Source of the DNA: Peptoniphilus sp. KCTC 25270
GTDB lineage: Bacteria > Bacillota > Clostridia > Tissierellales > Peptoniphilaceae
DNA: 64,000 nucleotides
Reading direction: 5' to 3'
Assembly: GCF_021012875.1 (NCBI RefSeq)
Contig: NZ_JAJMZJ010000001.1
Coordinates: forward strand, 124,001-188,000
Translations under genes and position numbers: made by a program
Shown: one piece after another, positions 54,208 through 62,538 of the stretch
Numbering within the stretch: the first letter of the stretch is position 1
Layout of the letters: each line of letters opens with the position of its first letter
The notes under the pieces: model-generated
What the model was told of the DNA's origin: nothing
The model's database searches: none
What the model saw: the letters and a program-made list of their open reading frames with translations, nothing else

Positions 54208-54357
54208 ATGGCAGATAGAGTAATTCTAGAATGTACAGAATGTAAACAAAGAAATTATGTAACATTCAAAAACAAAAAGAATACGCCAGAACGCTTGGAA
54301 ATCAAAAAGTACTGTAAGTTCTGTAAAGACCACACAATCCACAAGGAAACAAAGTAA
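54208..54357 (+). CDS. rpmG: 50S ribosomal protein L33
   Basis: 49 residues: [18 protein letters not shown] at the start and two CxxC zinc pairs (CTEC, CKFC), so the zinc-binding form. GGAGG lies 6 nt before ATG. Heads the secE-nusG operon, the usual place in Bacillota. Confidence 0.96.
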   Translation: MADRVILECTECKQRNYVTFKNKKNTPERLEIKKYCKFCKDHTIHKETK

Positions 54358-54368
54358 GGAGAGGTTTT

Positions 54369-54596
54369 ATGGCCGCAAAGACAAATGCAGTTAACGGCGA
54401 TAAAAAGGATTCAAAATCTTTGAAACGCTATTTTGGTGGCGTGAAGTCTGAATTCAAAAAGGTAATTTGGCCATCCAAAAAGGATTGGATTCGTTACAGT
54501 TTAATTGTAATTGCTGTAAGTATTGTTACCGCTATTTTTATCTATGCTGTTGATTTTGTATTCTCACAAATAGTTTCCTTAATTATTGGTCTGTAA
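54369..54596 (+). CDS. secE: Preprotein translocase subunit SecE
   Basis: 75 residues, single C-terminal membrane helix after the conserved FGGVKSEFKKVIWPSKKDW. Holds SecY in the SecYEG channel. Lies 11 nt after rpmG with AAGGAGAGG. Confidence 0.95.
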   Translation: MAAKTNAVNGDKKDSKSLKRYFGGVKSEFKKVIWPSKKDWIRYSLIVIAVSIVTAIFIYAVDFVFSQIVSLIIGL

Positions 54597-54615
54597 GGCT
54601 AAATGGAGGTTACCA

Positions 54616-55173
54616 TTGACTGACGAATACCAAGCAGATGTAAGAGAAGAACGTGAAGAACAAGCAGAGTGGTATGTAATCCATACCTATTCTGGGCACG
54701 AAAACAAAGTAAAAATGAACATGGAATCCATGGTGAAAAATCATGAATTGGATGATTTAATTTTTGAAGTAAAAGTGCCTATGGAGGAATACGCCGATAC
54801 AAAAGACGGCGTAACCAAGATGAAGGAACGAAAAATGTTCCCATCTTACGTACTTGTTAAAATGATTATGAACGACAAGTCATGGTATTTGGTTCGCAAT
54901 ACCCGAGGCGTAACAGGATTTGTTGGCCCTGGATCAAAACCAGTTCCATTGTCTCCAGAAGAAGTTCGCACACTAGGTGTTGCCAATAACGAAGAGTTGT
55001 TTGGTGAATTTAGTGAAGGGGATACTGTAAAGGTATTAAATGGACCATTTGAGGACTTTGTCGGAGTGATCGATAGTTTGAATTACGAAAGAGGAAAAGT
55101 AAAAGTTACTCTTTCTATGTTCGGACGTGATACGCTTGTTGAGTTAGATTTTAATCAATTGATTAAAGCGTAG
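54616..55173 (+). CDS. nusG: Transcription antitermination factor NusG
   Basis: 185 residues; NGN domain (AEWYVIHTYSGHENKVKMNM, MKERKMFPSYVLVKM, TRGVTGFVGPGSKPVPL) and C-terminal KOW domain (EGDTVKVLNGPFEDFVGVI). TTG 54616 is the start, since GGAGG at 54605-54609 fits it with 6 nt; the earlier ATG 54586 frame runs into secE. Acidic N-terminal tail of about 17 residues. Confidence 0.96.
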   Translation: MTDEYQADVREEREEQAEWYVIHTYSGHENKVKMNMESMVKNHELDDLIFEVKVPMEEYADTKDGVTKMKERKMFPSYVLVKMIMNDKSWYLVRNTRGVTGFVGPGSKPVPLSPEEVRTLGVANNEELFGEFSEGDTVKVLNGPFEDFVGVIDSLNYERGKVKVTLSMFGRDTLVELDFNQLIKA

Positions 55174-55190
55174 TAGATTTATCGCACAGA

Positions 55191-55221
55191 GTGGGAGGGA
55201 AACCAACCCCGCCAAAACCAC
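55191..55221 (+). promoter_or_regulatory. GTGGGAG...CCAC hairpin before rplK
   Basis: GTGGGAGGG (55191-55199) with ACCCCGCC and CCAC (55218-55221) can fold into a short stem just before the rplK ribosome site. The same GTGGGAG-N19-CCAC pattern recurs before rplA. A binding site for L1 or another ribosomal protein is inferred. Confidence 0.4.
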
Positions 55222-55236
55222 ATAGGAGGTGTCACT

Positions 55237-55662
55237 ATGGCAAAAAAAGTCATAGCAATCGTAAAATTACAAATTCCTGCTGGAAAGGCTACACCAGCTC
55301 CACCAGTAGGTACCGCTCTTGGACCACATGGTGTTAACATCATGCAATTTACAAAAGAGTTCAATGCTAAAACAGCTGATCAAGCAGGTTTAATTATCCC
55401 TGTTGTAATGACTGTTTACCAAGACCGTTCATTTACCTTTATTACAAAAACTCCACCAGCAGCCGTATTAATCAAAAAGACGATTGGTTTGAACAAGGGC
55501 TCTGGAGTTCCTAATAAAGATAAAGTGGCGAAAATTACAAAAGACCAATTGCGTCAAATTGCGGAAACAAAAATGCCAGACTTAAACGCTGGTAGCGTAG
55601 AAGCTGCAATGAGTATGATCGCCGGAACTGCACGTAGTATGGGTGTTGAAGTAATCGATTAG
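55237..55662 (+). CDS. rplK: 50S ribosomal protein L11
   Basis: 141 residues; [41 protein letters not shown] and the C-terminal rRNA-binding [18 protein letters not shown] are canonical. Base of the stalk and thiostrepton site. Strong AGGAGG precedes ATG. Confidence 0.98.
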   Translation: MAKKVIAIVKLQIPAGKATPAPPVGTALGPHGVNIMQFTKEFNAKTADQAGLIIPVVMTVYQDRSFTFITKTPPAAVLIKKTIGLNKGSGVPNKDKVAKITKDQLRQIAETKMPDLNAGSVEAAMSMIAGTARSMGVEVID

Positions 55663-55691
55663 TGGGAGAAATTCCATTTCGTTTGTACCAC
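55662..55691 (+). promoter_or_regulatory. GTGGGAG...CCAC hairpin before rplA
   Basis: GTGGGAG (55662-55668) and CCAC (55688-55691), directly upstream of AAGGAGG of rplA. Second copy of the element seen before rplK. Confidence 0.4.
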
Positions 55692-55704
55692 AAGGAGGTA
55701 AAGA

Positions 55705-56406
55705 ATGCCAAAGAGAGGTAAAAGATATCAAGAAAGCATCAAGCTTATCGACCGTACAAAGCTATATGATGTAAACGAAGCCATTGAATTGGTTCAAAAA
55801 ACAGCAGGTGCTAAATTTGATGAAACAATTGAATTGGCTGTAAGATTGGGTGTAGACCCAAGACATGCAGACCAACAAGTTCGTGGTACCGTAGTGTTAC
55901 CACACGGAACTGGTCGTACAGAAAGAATTCTAGTTATTGCTAAAGGCGATAAGGTAAAAGAAGCAGAAGAAGCTGGCGCTGATTATGCTGGCGGCGAAGA
56001 ACTAGTGAAAAAAATTCAAGAAGAAAACTGGTTTGAGTTCGATGTTGTTGTTGCAACTCCAGATATGATGGGTGTTGTAGGACGTATTGGTCGTGTTCTT
56101 GGACCTAAAGGACTTATGCCAAACCCTAAAGCAGGAACAGTAACTTTCGATATCGCTCAAGCGGTTGAAGAAATCAAAGCTGGTAAAGTTGAATATCGTG
56201 TAGACAAAGCTGCGATTATCAACGTTCCAATTGGAAAAGCTTCTTTCGGTTCTGAAAAATTAACAGACAACTTAAATTCTTTAATGGAAGCGATCATTAA
56301 ATCCAAACCAGCCGCTGCAAAAGGTCGTTACTTAAAATCTGTAACACTTGCTAGCACAATGGGTCCTGGAATTAAATTGAACGGACAAAAATTAATGGAT
56401 AACTAA
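55705..56406 (+). CDS. rplA: 50S ribosomal protein L1
   Basis: 233 residues; [16 protein letters not shown] start, [35 protein letters not shown] and [13 protein letters not shown]. Its operon ends here with a terminator; rplJ and rplL, which normally follow, are missing at this place. Confidence 0.98.
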   Translation: MPKRGKRYQESIKLIDRTKLYDVNEAIELVQKTAGAKFDETIELAVRLGVDPRHADQQVRGTVVLPHGTGRTERILVIAKGDKVKEAEEAGADYAGGEELVKKIQEENWFEFDVVVATPDMMGVVGRIGRVLGPKGLMPNPKAGTVTFDIAQAVEEIKAGKVEYRVDKAAIINVPIGKASFGSEKLTDNLNSLMEAIIKSKPAAAKGRYLKSVTLASTMGPGIKLNGQKLMDN

Positions 56407-56416
56407 AGCTCAATTT

Positions 56417-56448
56417 AGAAGCATGGCTTAGGCTATGCTTCTTTTTTT
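56417..56448 (+). terminator. Rho-independent terminator after rplA
   Basis: AGAAGCATGGC / GCTATGCTTCT with one G-T pair, TTAG loop and T7 tail. Confidence 0.88.
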
Positions 56449-56537
56449 GTGGAAAGAAATTTGTATTTATGCATATTTTGGAGTACAGATAGAAATAAAA
56501 TATGATAAACTAGTAAAGATGAGGTAAAGGAGAAGTT

Positions 56538-58379
56538 ATGAATAGAAAAACAACCATCTTACATACAATCGGTCATATTTTGCTCTATTTTGTGATTTCG
56601 ATGGGCTTAAGCGTAATGACCAATTTATTTTCTTATATAGATACATATATTACTTGGGATTGGTGGAAATTGCATCCTTGGATTGTAATTGCCAATGGAT
56701 TCCCTCTATTTTTAGGCATGTTAATTCTTCATGGATTGTCTCGGAAAATTACCATTCCCATTGGAGTTGCAACAGCCTTTACGATTTTATTTAGTTTTGC
56801 CAATAAACTAAAAGTAGTCAATCGCCAAGAACCGATTTTTTTGGCCGATTTGGTTTTAGTGAGAGAAGCTACTCGAATTGTTTCAGAGGGAGATTATATT
56901 ACTCCAATTATGATTCAAATAGGTATAATCGGTTTTGCTCTGTTAATTGGATTTTTTCTTTTGCCCATTCCCAAATATAAATTAAATCTCCTAGGAAGAT
57001 TGGGTTTTGTTATCGCTCCTCTTTGTATAGGAATTGTTTCCCTATTTCTCATTTATAACGTGGATTCGCCTTTTGCAAAAAAAGTTCCTAGGATGTCAGA
57101 AGTAGAAATGAATAAATCTTTAACTTTTCAGGAACAAGGAATTATTTACAGCTTGCTGACTTATCGCCATGTGAACCGCATAGAACGGCCCGAGCCTTAT
57201 GTTCCTTCAGATATTCAGGATTACGTTCAGAGATTTCAAAAACAAGATCCAAAAATAAAAGCCGATATTGTTATGATTATGGGGGAAGCTTGGGGAGATA
57301 TTTCGGAAAAAGAAGGATTTCGTTTTTATCGTGGAAAAGATCCTTTTTCTATTTTGCGTCCTTTGAAAAAAAATTTAATAGGAAAAGGACAGATTATTAC
57401 ACCGACTTTTGGAGGGGGAACGAGCAATACCGAGTACGAATCTCTAACGGGACATTCTACTCTACAATTGTCAAAGAATCCCTTCACCGCCTATAGTACC
57501 GTTCGTGGGCCGGTGGATTCTTTGCCGAAACTTCTAAGAGGAAGCGGCTACAATACTTTCGCTATGCATCCAGGTCATCGCTGGTTTTACAATCGAGAAA
57601 AAGTCTATGAGAATTTAGGATTTAATAAATCCGTTTTTGTGGAAGATTTTGAGAATCCCAAGCTAAAGGGAAGATATGTTTCGGAGAGGGAAACAACCGA
57701 TCGATTGTTTGAAGAGTTGGACGCATTAAAAGAGGAATCCAACCCTTATTTCGCTTTAACTGTAACCATTCAAAATCATTCGCCCTATGATTTTGATAAA
57801 TATGGAAAAGAATTGAACACCTTTGATTTTGTAGGGGCCGATTTAACAGAAGAAGAAAAAATTGGGCTAGAAGCTTATTTTGAAGGAATTCGGGATATGA
57901 ATCGCTCCATTATTGAAATTACAGAGTACTTAAATCAAACGGTACGCCCTACGATTTTCTTATATTTCGGGGACCATCTTCCCTCCTTAGGAAGTGGCTA
58001 TAGTCTTTTTGATAAAATAGGCTATTATGTAGACGAAGGAACTTGGAAAGGAATTATCGACGTATATCGTACGCCTTATATTTTATGGGGAAATGATGCG
58101 TATTACAAAGCCATGGAAGACAAAAAAATAGAACTACCAGAAGAGGTAAGTTCTCAATATTTGCCTACTATGATTTTAGAATCCATGGGAGGAGAAAGTA
58201 TGGATCCTTTCTTTGAATTTTTAACAGCCATGCGAAAGGATATGCCCGTTTATCATCGATATTTTTATAAGGATAGCCAGTTAGGATTCAATTCCGTTGG
58301 GAATGAAAACAGTCGTCAAGTGGAAGAACTCGTGCGTTATCGCACTTGGGAATATATGCGTGGAAATCCTACAAGATAA
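56538..58379 (+). CDS. LtaS-like membrane sulfatase
   Basis: 613 residues. About five N-terminal membrane segments (to about residue 185) then an extracellular sulfatase-fold domain (about 240-560). Metal/catalytic sites: MIMGEAWGD, the nucleophile threonine in FGGGTSNTEYESLTG, and LYFGDHLPSLGSG. Also HPGHRWFYNRE and VTIQNHSPYDF, as in lipoteichoic-acid synthases. Transfers glycerol-phosphate or a related group outside the membrane; which polymer is not clear. ATG 56538 follows AAGGAG. Stands alone between terminators. Confidence 0.9.
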   Translation: MNRKTTILHTIGHILLYFVISMGLSVMTNLFSYIDTYITWDWWKLHPWIVIANGFPLFLGMLILHGLSRKITIPIGVATAFTILFSFANKLKVVNRQEPIFLADLVLVREATRIVSEGDYITPIMIQIGIIGFALLIGFFLLPIPKYKLNLLGRLGFVIAPLCIGIVSLFLIYNVDSPFAKKVPRMSEVEMNKSLTFQEQGIIYSLLTYRHVNRIERPEPYVPSDIQDYVQRFQKQDPKIKADIVMIMGEAWGDISEKEGFRFYRGKDPFSILRPLKKNLIGKGQIITPTFGGGTSNTEYESLTGHSTLQLSKNPFTAYSTVRGPVDSLPKLLRGSGYNTFAMHPGHRWFYNREKVYENLGFNKSVFVEDFENPKLKGRYVSERETTDRLFEELDALKEESNPYFALTVTIQNHSPYDFDKYGKELNTFDFVGADLTEEEKIGLEAYFEGIRDMNRSIIEITEYLNQTVRPTIFLYFGDHLPSLGSGYSLFDKIGYYVDEGTWKGIIDVYRTPYILWGNDAYYKAMEDKKIELPEEVSSQYLPTMILESMGGESMDPFFEFLTAMRKDMPVYHRYFYKDSQLGFNSVGNENSRQVEELVRYRTWEYMRGNPTR

Positions 58380-58384
58380 AAAAA

Positions 58385-58413
58385 GCCGGAGGAAAAATCC
58401 TCTGGCTTTTTTT
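58385..58413. terminator. Bidirectional Rho-independent terminator
   Basis: GCCGGAGGA (58385-58393) / TCCTCTGGC (58398-58406), AAAA loop, flanked by A and T runs. Shared by the LtaS-like gene and the NAD operon. Confidence 0.88.
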
Positions 58414-58414
58414 G

Positions 58415-59218
58415 TTAAAATAATTGAATGGGATCGGCTAAGTTAGCAAGTAAAGCAGCAACGCTCCATGCAGCGGTAATGGAAGATTTTGGATTCTTCT
58501 CATCGGGTTTTGCTGTTACCTCTACCGTAACTTTCGCTTTTTCGTTTTCTACGGAAATTTTGTGGGTATTTCCTTGGGCATTTGGGTCGCTGATAATGGT
58601 TGCTTTTACTTCGTCCACACCAACGGTTGCCAAACCAGTTGCCACAGCTACATTTGTGTTTTTTGGGAAACCGGAAATGGCCTCTCGTGCGCTTCCTTCA
58701 AAGGCGCAGACCCTTTCGCTTTCTGACAAAAGATTTCCTTCCAAATAAGGGGCTCCATTTAAGCTTTTTGGAGCCTTTGTACTTTCAATAGAAGCTTGTA
58801 CTTCTCTCATCATAGAAAGGGTACGATAGAGATCGAATCCTCCAATGGCACCAGATGTAAGGTGGATTTTTCGGTCGTGTTTTATAGCAAGATTCCGTAA
58901 ATGTTTCAAAAGTTCATCATTGGCTAGCGCACCTACAGAAGTAATCAAAACGTCTTTGCCTTTTTCCAAAAGGGCAGGGGCGTATTCTTTTACGGCACCA
59001 ACGCCAGCGATTTCTACCACGATCTCTGCCGGAGAATCATAGAGTTCTTCTTTGGAGGAAAACACAGGGATGGAAATTCCGTTGATGGAAATTTCGTTTT
59101 CGTCCAAAGCAATGTCTAAAATTCCTACAATTTCATATTGTTCTTTTAATTGGGTAGTAAGGGCAGATACTAAGATTTTTCCCAAAGCACCATACCCAAT
59201 AATGGCCAAATTTTTCAT
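58415..59218 (-). CDS. nadX: L-aspartate dehydrogenase
   Basis: 267 residues. NAD(P)-dependent oxidation of aspartate to iminoaspartate, the substrate of NadA. Rossmann motif AIIGYGALGKILVSAL, then LTSGAIGGFDLYRTL, FPKNTNVAVATGLAT (catalytic region) and a C-terminal KSSITAAWSVAALL. It replaces the O2- or fumarate-dependent oxidase NadB, which is absent here. Starts after AAGGAG; last gene of nadA-nadC-niaR-nadX. Confidence 0.93.
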   Translation of the reverse strand: MKNLAIIGYGALGKILVSALTTQLKEQYEIVGILDIALDENEISINGISIPVFSSKEELYDSPAEIVVEIAGVGAVKEYAPALLEKGKDVLITSVGALANDELLKHLRNLAIKHDRKIHLTSGAIGGFDLYRTLSMMREVQASIESTKAPKSLNGAPYLEGNLLSESERVCAFEGSAREAISGFPKNTNVAVATGLATVGVDEVKATIISDPNAQGNTHKISVENEKAKVTVEVTAKPDEKNPKSSITAAWSVAALLANLADPIQLF

Positions 59219-59250
59219 ATTTACTCCTTAAAACAGAAAAAGGAGGGTGG

Positions 59251-59763
59251 CTATTCTTTTACCAATAAATTTTTTTCCTCTAGCATAGTTTCCACCTGGT
59301 CGAGAGTTTCTTCGTCTTCTGCCGAGATGGTGTGGAAGTGGTAATTATTGGTAATGTTCTTTAAGGGGGTACTTACGCTATTGTAAATATTCTCCATAAA
59401 TTTTTCCACGTCTTTTCTCGACTTAATATTCATTTCGCAAATAATCTTTCCATAGATTCTATGTTCAATAAATACATCGTCGATTTTTGCTCCTAAATCT
59501 ACAATTGAATTCATTTCTTCGACAATTTCATCGTCGTGATGATAAACTTTGAAAATTCTTTTGTAGCGATTGGAATGATTCATACAATATCCCCGTTGGG
59601 TAGATAAAATATCAATATTCTGCGCTCGCAAAAGTCCAATATCCTGCACGATGACTTGTCGAGAAACTTGAAATGTTTTTGCAAGCTCCGTTCCAGAAAC
59701 AGGGACAGTACTATTTTCTAATATATTTTTTATTTCGAGCAGTCGATCATCTTTTGATTTCAT
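59251..59763 (-). CDS. niaR: NAD synthesis repressor NiaR (HTH + 3H domain)
   Basis: 170 residues. N-terminal HTH_11 (VSGTELAKTFQVSRQVIVQDIGLLRAQ) and C-terminal 3H domain with ligand histidines (HHDDEIVEE, DDVFIEHRIYGKI, NYHFHTISAEDEETLDQV). In Bacillota NiaR (YrxA) binds niacin and represses NAD genes. Overlaps the nadC 3' end by 17 nt; GTG 59766 just before ATG is an alternative start. Being in the operon it regulates, it likely autorepresses through the repeats at 61585-61613. Confidence 0.92.
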   Translation of the reverse strand: MKSKDDRLLEIKNILENSTVPVSGTELAKTFQVSRQVIVQDIGLLRAQNIDILSTQRGYCMNHSNRYKRIFKVYHHDDEIVEEMNSIVDLGAKIDDVFIEHRIYGKIICEMNIKSRKDVEKFMENIYNSVSTPLKNITNNYHFHTISAEDEETLDQVETMLEEKNLLVKE

Positions 59764-60616
59764 CACTCTTTCTCAACTCCTTTAAGGAGAAATCCAGAAT
59801 AGGAGCAGAGTGGGTCAGGGCACCCATAGAAATACAATCCGCGCCCAAATCCTTGTACTGGGAGATATTTTCTTTGCTAATATTTCCCGACAATTCTACC
59901 AGAGCTTTTCCTTGAATCAGCTCCAAAGCTTCTTGGATTTCAGGAACCGTCATATTATCCAACATAATAATATCTGCTTTTGCTTCTAATGCCTCTTTTA
60001 CCATTTCTAGATTTTCTACTTCAATTTCAATTTTGCGAACAAAAGGTGCGTAATTTCTTGCCATTTCAATGGCATTTTTTACGGAACCTGCTGCTCCAAT
60101 ATGATTATCCTTTAAGAGTACACCATCTGTCAAATTGTATCTATGATTTTTTCCTCCTCCCACACGAACGGCATATTTTTCAAAAATCCGCAAATTGGGA
60201 GTAGTCTTTCTAGTGTCTACAATTTGAGTTACAGAACCTTCTAACTCTTCCACCATACTTCGGGTATAAGTAGCAATTCCACTCATTCTCTGTAAGAAAT
60301 TTAAGGCGACACGCTCAGCGCTAAGTAAAGTCTGAATGGAACCATAAACCATTCCAATACAATCTCCTTTACAGATGGGATCGCCATCTTGAAAATGCAT
60401 TTTGAAAGTGGTACGAGAATCAAAAAGTGTAAAAACTCTTTGAAACACATCGATTCCAGCTAAGACGCCATCTTCCTTACAAAGGAGTTTCACTTCGCCA
60501 AAATCTGTAGGGGAAACAACCGATTGGGTCGTAACATCTTCTCCATTTATATCTTCTTCTAAGGCCGACAATAGATAAGAGTCCATTTGTAGGGGACTCA
60601 GTCCCATATGATTCAA
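59747..60616 (-). CDS. nadC: Nicotinate-nucleotide pyrophosphorylase (carboxylating)
   Basis: Quinolinate phosphoribosyltransferase, 289 residues. Conserved ALEEDINGEDVTTQSVV, ERVALNFLQRMSGIAT, VDTRKTTPNLR, KYAVRVGGGKNHRYNL, DGVLLKDNHI and IIMLDNMT. The start is TTG 60616, spaced 6 nt from AAGGAGG; a longer reading from 60769 runs into nadA and has unrelated sequence. Confidence 0.95.
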   Translation of the reverse strand: MNHMGLSPLQMDSYLLSALEEDINGEDVTTQSVVSPTDFGEVKLLCKEDGVLAGIDVFQRVFTLFDSRTTFKMHFQDGDPICKGDCIGMVYGSIQTLLSAERVALNFLQRMSGIATYTRSMVEELEGSVTQIVDTRKTTPNLRIFEKYAVRVGGGKNHRYNLTDGVLLKDNHIGAAGSVKNAIEMARNYAPFVRKIEIEVENLEMVKEALEAKADIIMLDNMTVPEIQEALELIQGKALVELSGNISKENISQYKDLGADCISMGALTHSAPILDFSLKELRKSDEIKR

Positions 60617-60627
60617 AATAATCCTCC

Positions 60628-61527
60628 TTATTTTTTGCAAATTTCCAACATACGTTTCAATGGAATATAGGCTTTTTCGCGAATTTCTTCTGAAATTTCC
60701 ACTTCTTCGCCACCTTCTTCCATAATGCGAATCAATTCCTCTTTTTTTACTTTTTTCATATCTTCGCAAATCATTTCATTGAAAATAAAGGTTTTGTTCG
60801 GGAATCTTTCTCTTAATTCCCATTCGATGCCATTTTCTGTAAGAATAATAAATTCTTCCCCGCCAAGGGTTTCTACGGCATCTAAAATACCGCTTGTGCT
60901 CCCTTTATAATCTACCAATTCCAAAACTTCAGGACGACATTCAGGATGAGCCAACACCTTTGCCTTTGGATAAGCGGATTTTAATTTTTCCACTTGTTCC
61001 ACCGTAATCACGTGGTGTACAGGACAATATCCATCATTGAAGATAAAGTTTTTTTTTGGGAAATTTGGTGCGATATTTTTTCCTAAATTTTGGTCAGGAA
61101 TAAAGAAAATATTTTTTTCTGGAATGGCTTGTACCACTTTGGTAGCGTTAGAAGAAGTACAGCAATAATCCGAATGGGCTTTGATTTCTGCAGTGGAATT
61201 TACATAGCAGACAACGGCTAAATCGTCATAAGCTTCTCGAGTCTCTTTGATTTTTTCCACAGTAACCATATGAGCCATAGGGCAGTCCGCGTCCATATCT
61301 CCCACGTAGACATGTTTTTCAGGGTTTAAGATTTTTACGCTTTCTCCCATAAAATACACGCCAGCCATAATAATATTTTCTTCCTTTAATTCCGTGGCTT
61401 TTTTTGCAAGGGAAAAAGAGTCCCCTACATAATCTGCCATTTCTTGGATCTCCCCATCTACATAATAATGAGCAAGGATAACAAAATCCTTTTCCTTTTT
61501 TAATTGTGTTAACGATTCGAAATTCAT
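60628..61527 (-). CDS. nadA: Quinolinate synthase A
   Basis: 299 residues; condenses iminoaspartate with dihydroxyacetone phosphate. [4Fe-4S] ligands fit the cysteines in DADCPMAH region, SDYCCTSSNA and LAHPECRPEVL, with HYYVDGEIQEMADYVGDS at the N-terminus and TENGIEWELRERFP near the end. The short single-domain form. First gene of the NAD operon; AAGGAGAA precedes ATG. Confidence 0.95.
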   Translation of the reverse strand: MNFESLTQLKKEKDFVILAHYYVDGEIQEMADYVGDSFSLAKKATELKEENIIMAGVYFMGESVKILNPEKHVYVGDMDADCPMAHMVTVEKIKETREAYDDLAVVCYVNSTAEIKAHSDYCCTSSNATKVVQAIPEKNIFFIPDQNLGKNIAPNFPKKNFIFNDGYCPVHHVITVEQVEKLKSAYPKAKVLAHPECRPEVLELVDYKGSTSGILDAVETLGGEEFIILTENGIEWELRERFPNKTFIFNEMICEDMKKVKKEELIRIMEEGGEEVEISEEIREKAYIPLKRMLEICKK

Positions 61528-61568
61528 TTTTTTCTCCTTCAGATAATTAAATTTTGCATATTAGACAT

Positions 61569-61613
61569 AGTATAGTACATAAGTTGACAGATGACAAGAC
61601 AGCAGACTAGACA
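61569..61613 (-). promoter_or_regulatory. nadA promoter with NiaR-like repeats
   Basis: Minus strand -35 TTGTCA (plus 61592-61597), 17-nt spacer, -10 TATACT (plus 61569-61574). Pentamers TGACA/AGACA on the plus strand begin at 61585, 61597 and 61609, a 12-bp phase, covering the -35. Niacin-dependent repression by the operon's own NiaR is inferred. Confidence 0.65.
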
Positions 61614-61713
61614 AATAAAATTTAATATTGTATATCTTTTGAAATAGGAAATTTTTTTCCGGTTCTTTTTGTTATATACTATATTTATAGAAAAAGAAGG
61701 GTGGGAGATTGTT

Positions 61714-62529
61714 ATGAATCCAGTAAGTCCAAGAAAAGAAAAATGCATCCAATGCAATTTGTGTGTAAAAGCTTGTTCGAGAAATTTAATTTCTATGGAG
61801 AAAGAGGGAATCCGTATCGAAAATGAATTTTGTAATGAATGCGGCCATTGTTTTGCCGTTTGTCCTGTCGAGGCGATTCAAATGGAGGGGAATCCAAAAG
61901 ATATCGTAGAGAAAAAAGAGTGGAAATTCGATCCAAAAGATTTTTTGGATTTTCAAAAAAATCGCCGAAGCATTCGTCATTTTCAAGAGAAAAAAGTAGA
62001 ACGAGAAAAGATCGATCAAATTTTAGAGGCGGCTCGCTTTGCTCCTACGGCAACCAATAGCCAACGCTTACGCTACATTGTTTTAGAGGAAAAGATGGAC
62101 AAAATTAGAAACATGTCTATGGAATCTCTTTATAAAGAGGGAATGGCTGCTCCGAGTTCTTCCAAAACCATGGCTTACTATTACAAAGCGTGGGTTGAAA
62201 TGTATGAAGCCTTTCAAAAGGAAGGAAAGGATCAATTGTTTTTCCACGCCCCACAATTGGTGATTGTTGTTAGCGACAATAAATCTGGGTATGGAGTAAT
62301 TGATGGATCCATTGCAGCCTCTCGCATGGAATTACAGGCCTATGCCCAAGGATTAGGAATTTGTTATATTGGATTTTTTGAAGAGGCGACGAAATACGAC
62401 AAAAAAATCCTAGAGGAGATTGGACTGAAAGAGAAGGAGAACATTATTTTGAGTTTTGTTATTGGATATCCGGAGATCCAATATTCTCGCTCGGTTCAAA
62501 GAAAAGAATTGGATGTAAACTATTTATAA
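61714..62529 (+). CDS. Ferredoxin-domain nitroreductase family protein
   Basis: 271 residues. N-terminal 2x[4Fe-4S] ferredoxin part (CIQCNLCVKAC and CNECGHCFAVCP, residues 11-50) fused to an FMN nitroreductase domain (FLDFQKNRRSIRHFQ, ARFAPTATNSQRLRY, GSIAASRMELQAYAQGLGICYIGF). Flavin reductase that takes electrons from Fe-S clusters; substrate unknown. ATG 61714 has GGGAG 6 nt upstream. The old-yellow-enzyme-like gene is 9 nt downstream. Confidence 0.9.
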   Translation: MNPVSPRKEKCIQCNLCVKACSRNLISMEKEGIRIENEFCNECGHCFAVCPVEAIQMEGNPKDIVEKKEWKFDPKDFLDFQKNRRSIRHFQEKKVEREKIDQILEAARFAPTATNSQRLRYIVLEEKMDKIRNMSMESLYKEGMAAPSSSKTMAYYYKAWVEMYEAFQKEGKDQLFFHAPQLVIVVSDNKSGYGVIDGSIAASRMELQAYAQGLGICYIGFFEEATKYDKKILEEIGLKEKENIILSFVIGYPEIQYSRSVQRKELDVNYL

Positions 62530-62538
62530 GGAGAACCT

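Noticed and set aside
54586-54615. Upstream ATG for NusG inside secE
   Set aside because: The ribosome site at 54605-54609 lies between this ATG and the TTG at 54616, so it can only serve the latter.
60617-60769. 51-residue N-terminal extension of NadC
   Set aside because: It lies within nadA in another frame, is rich in Arg/Lys unlike the family, and the TTG at 60616 has a perfect ribosome site.
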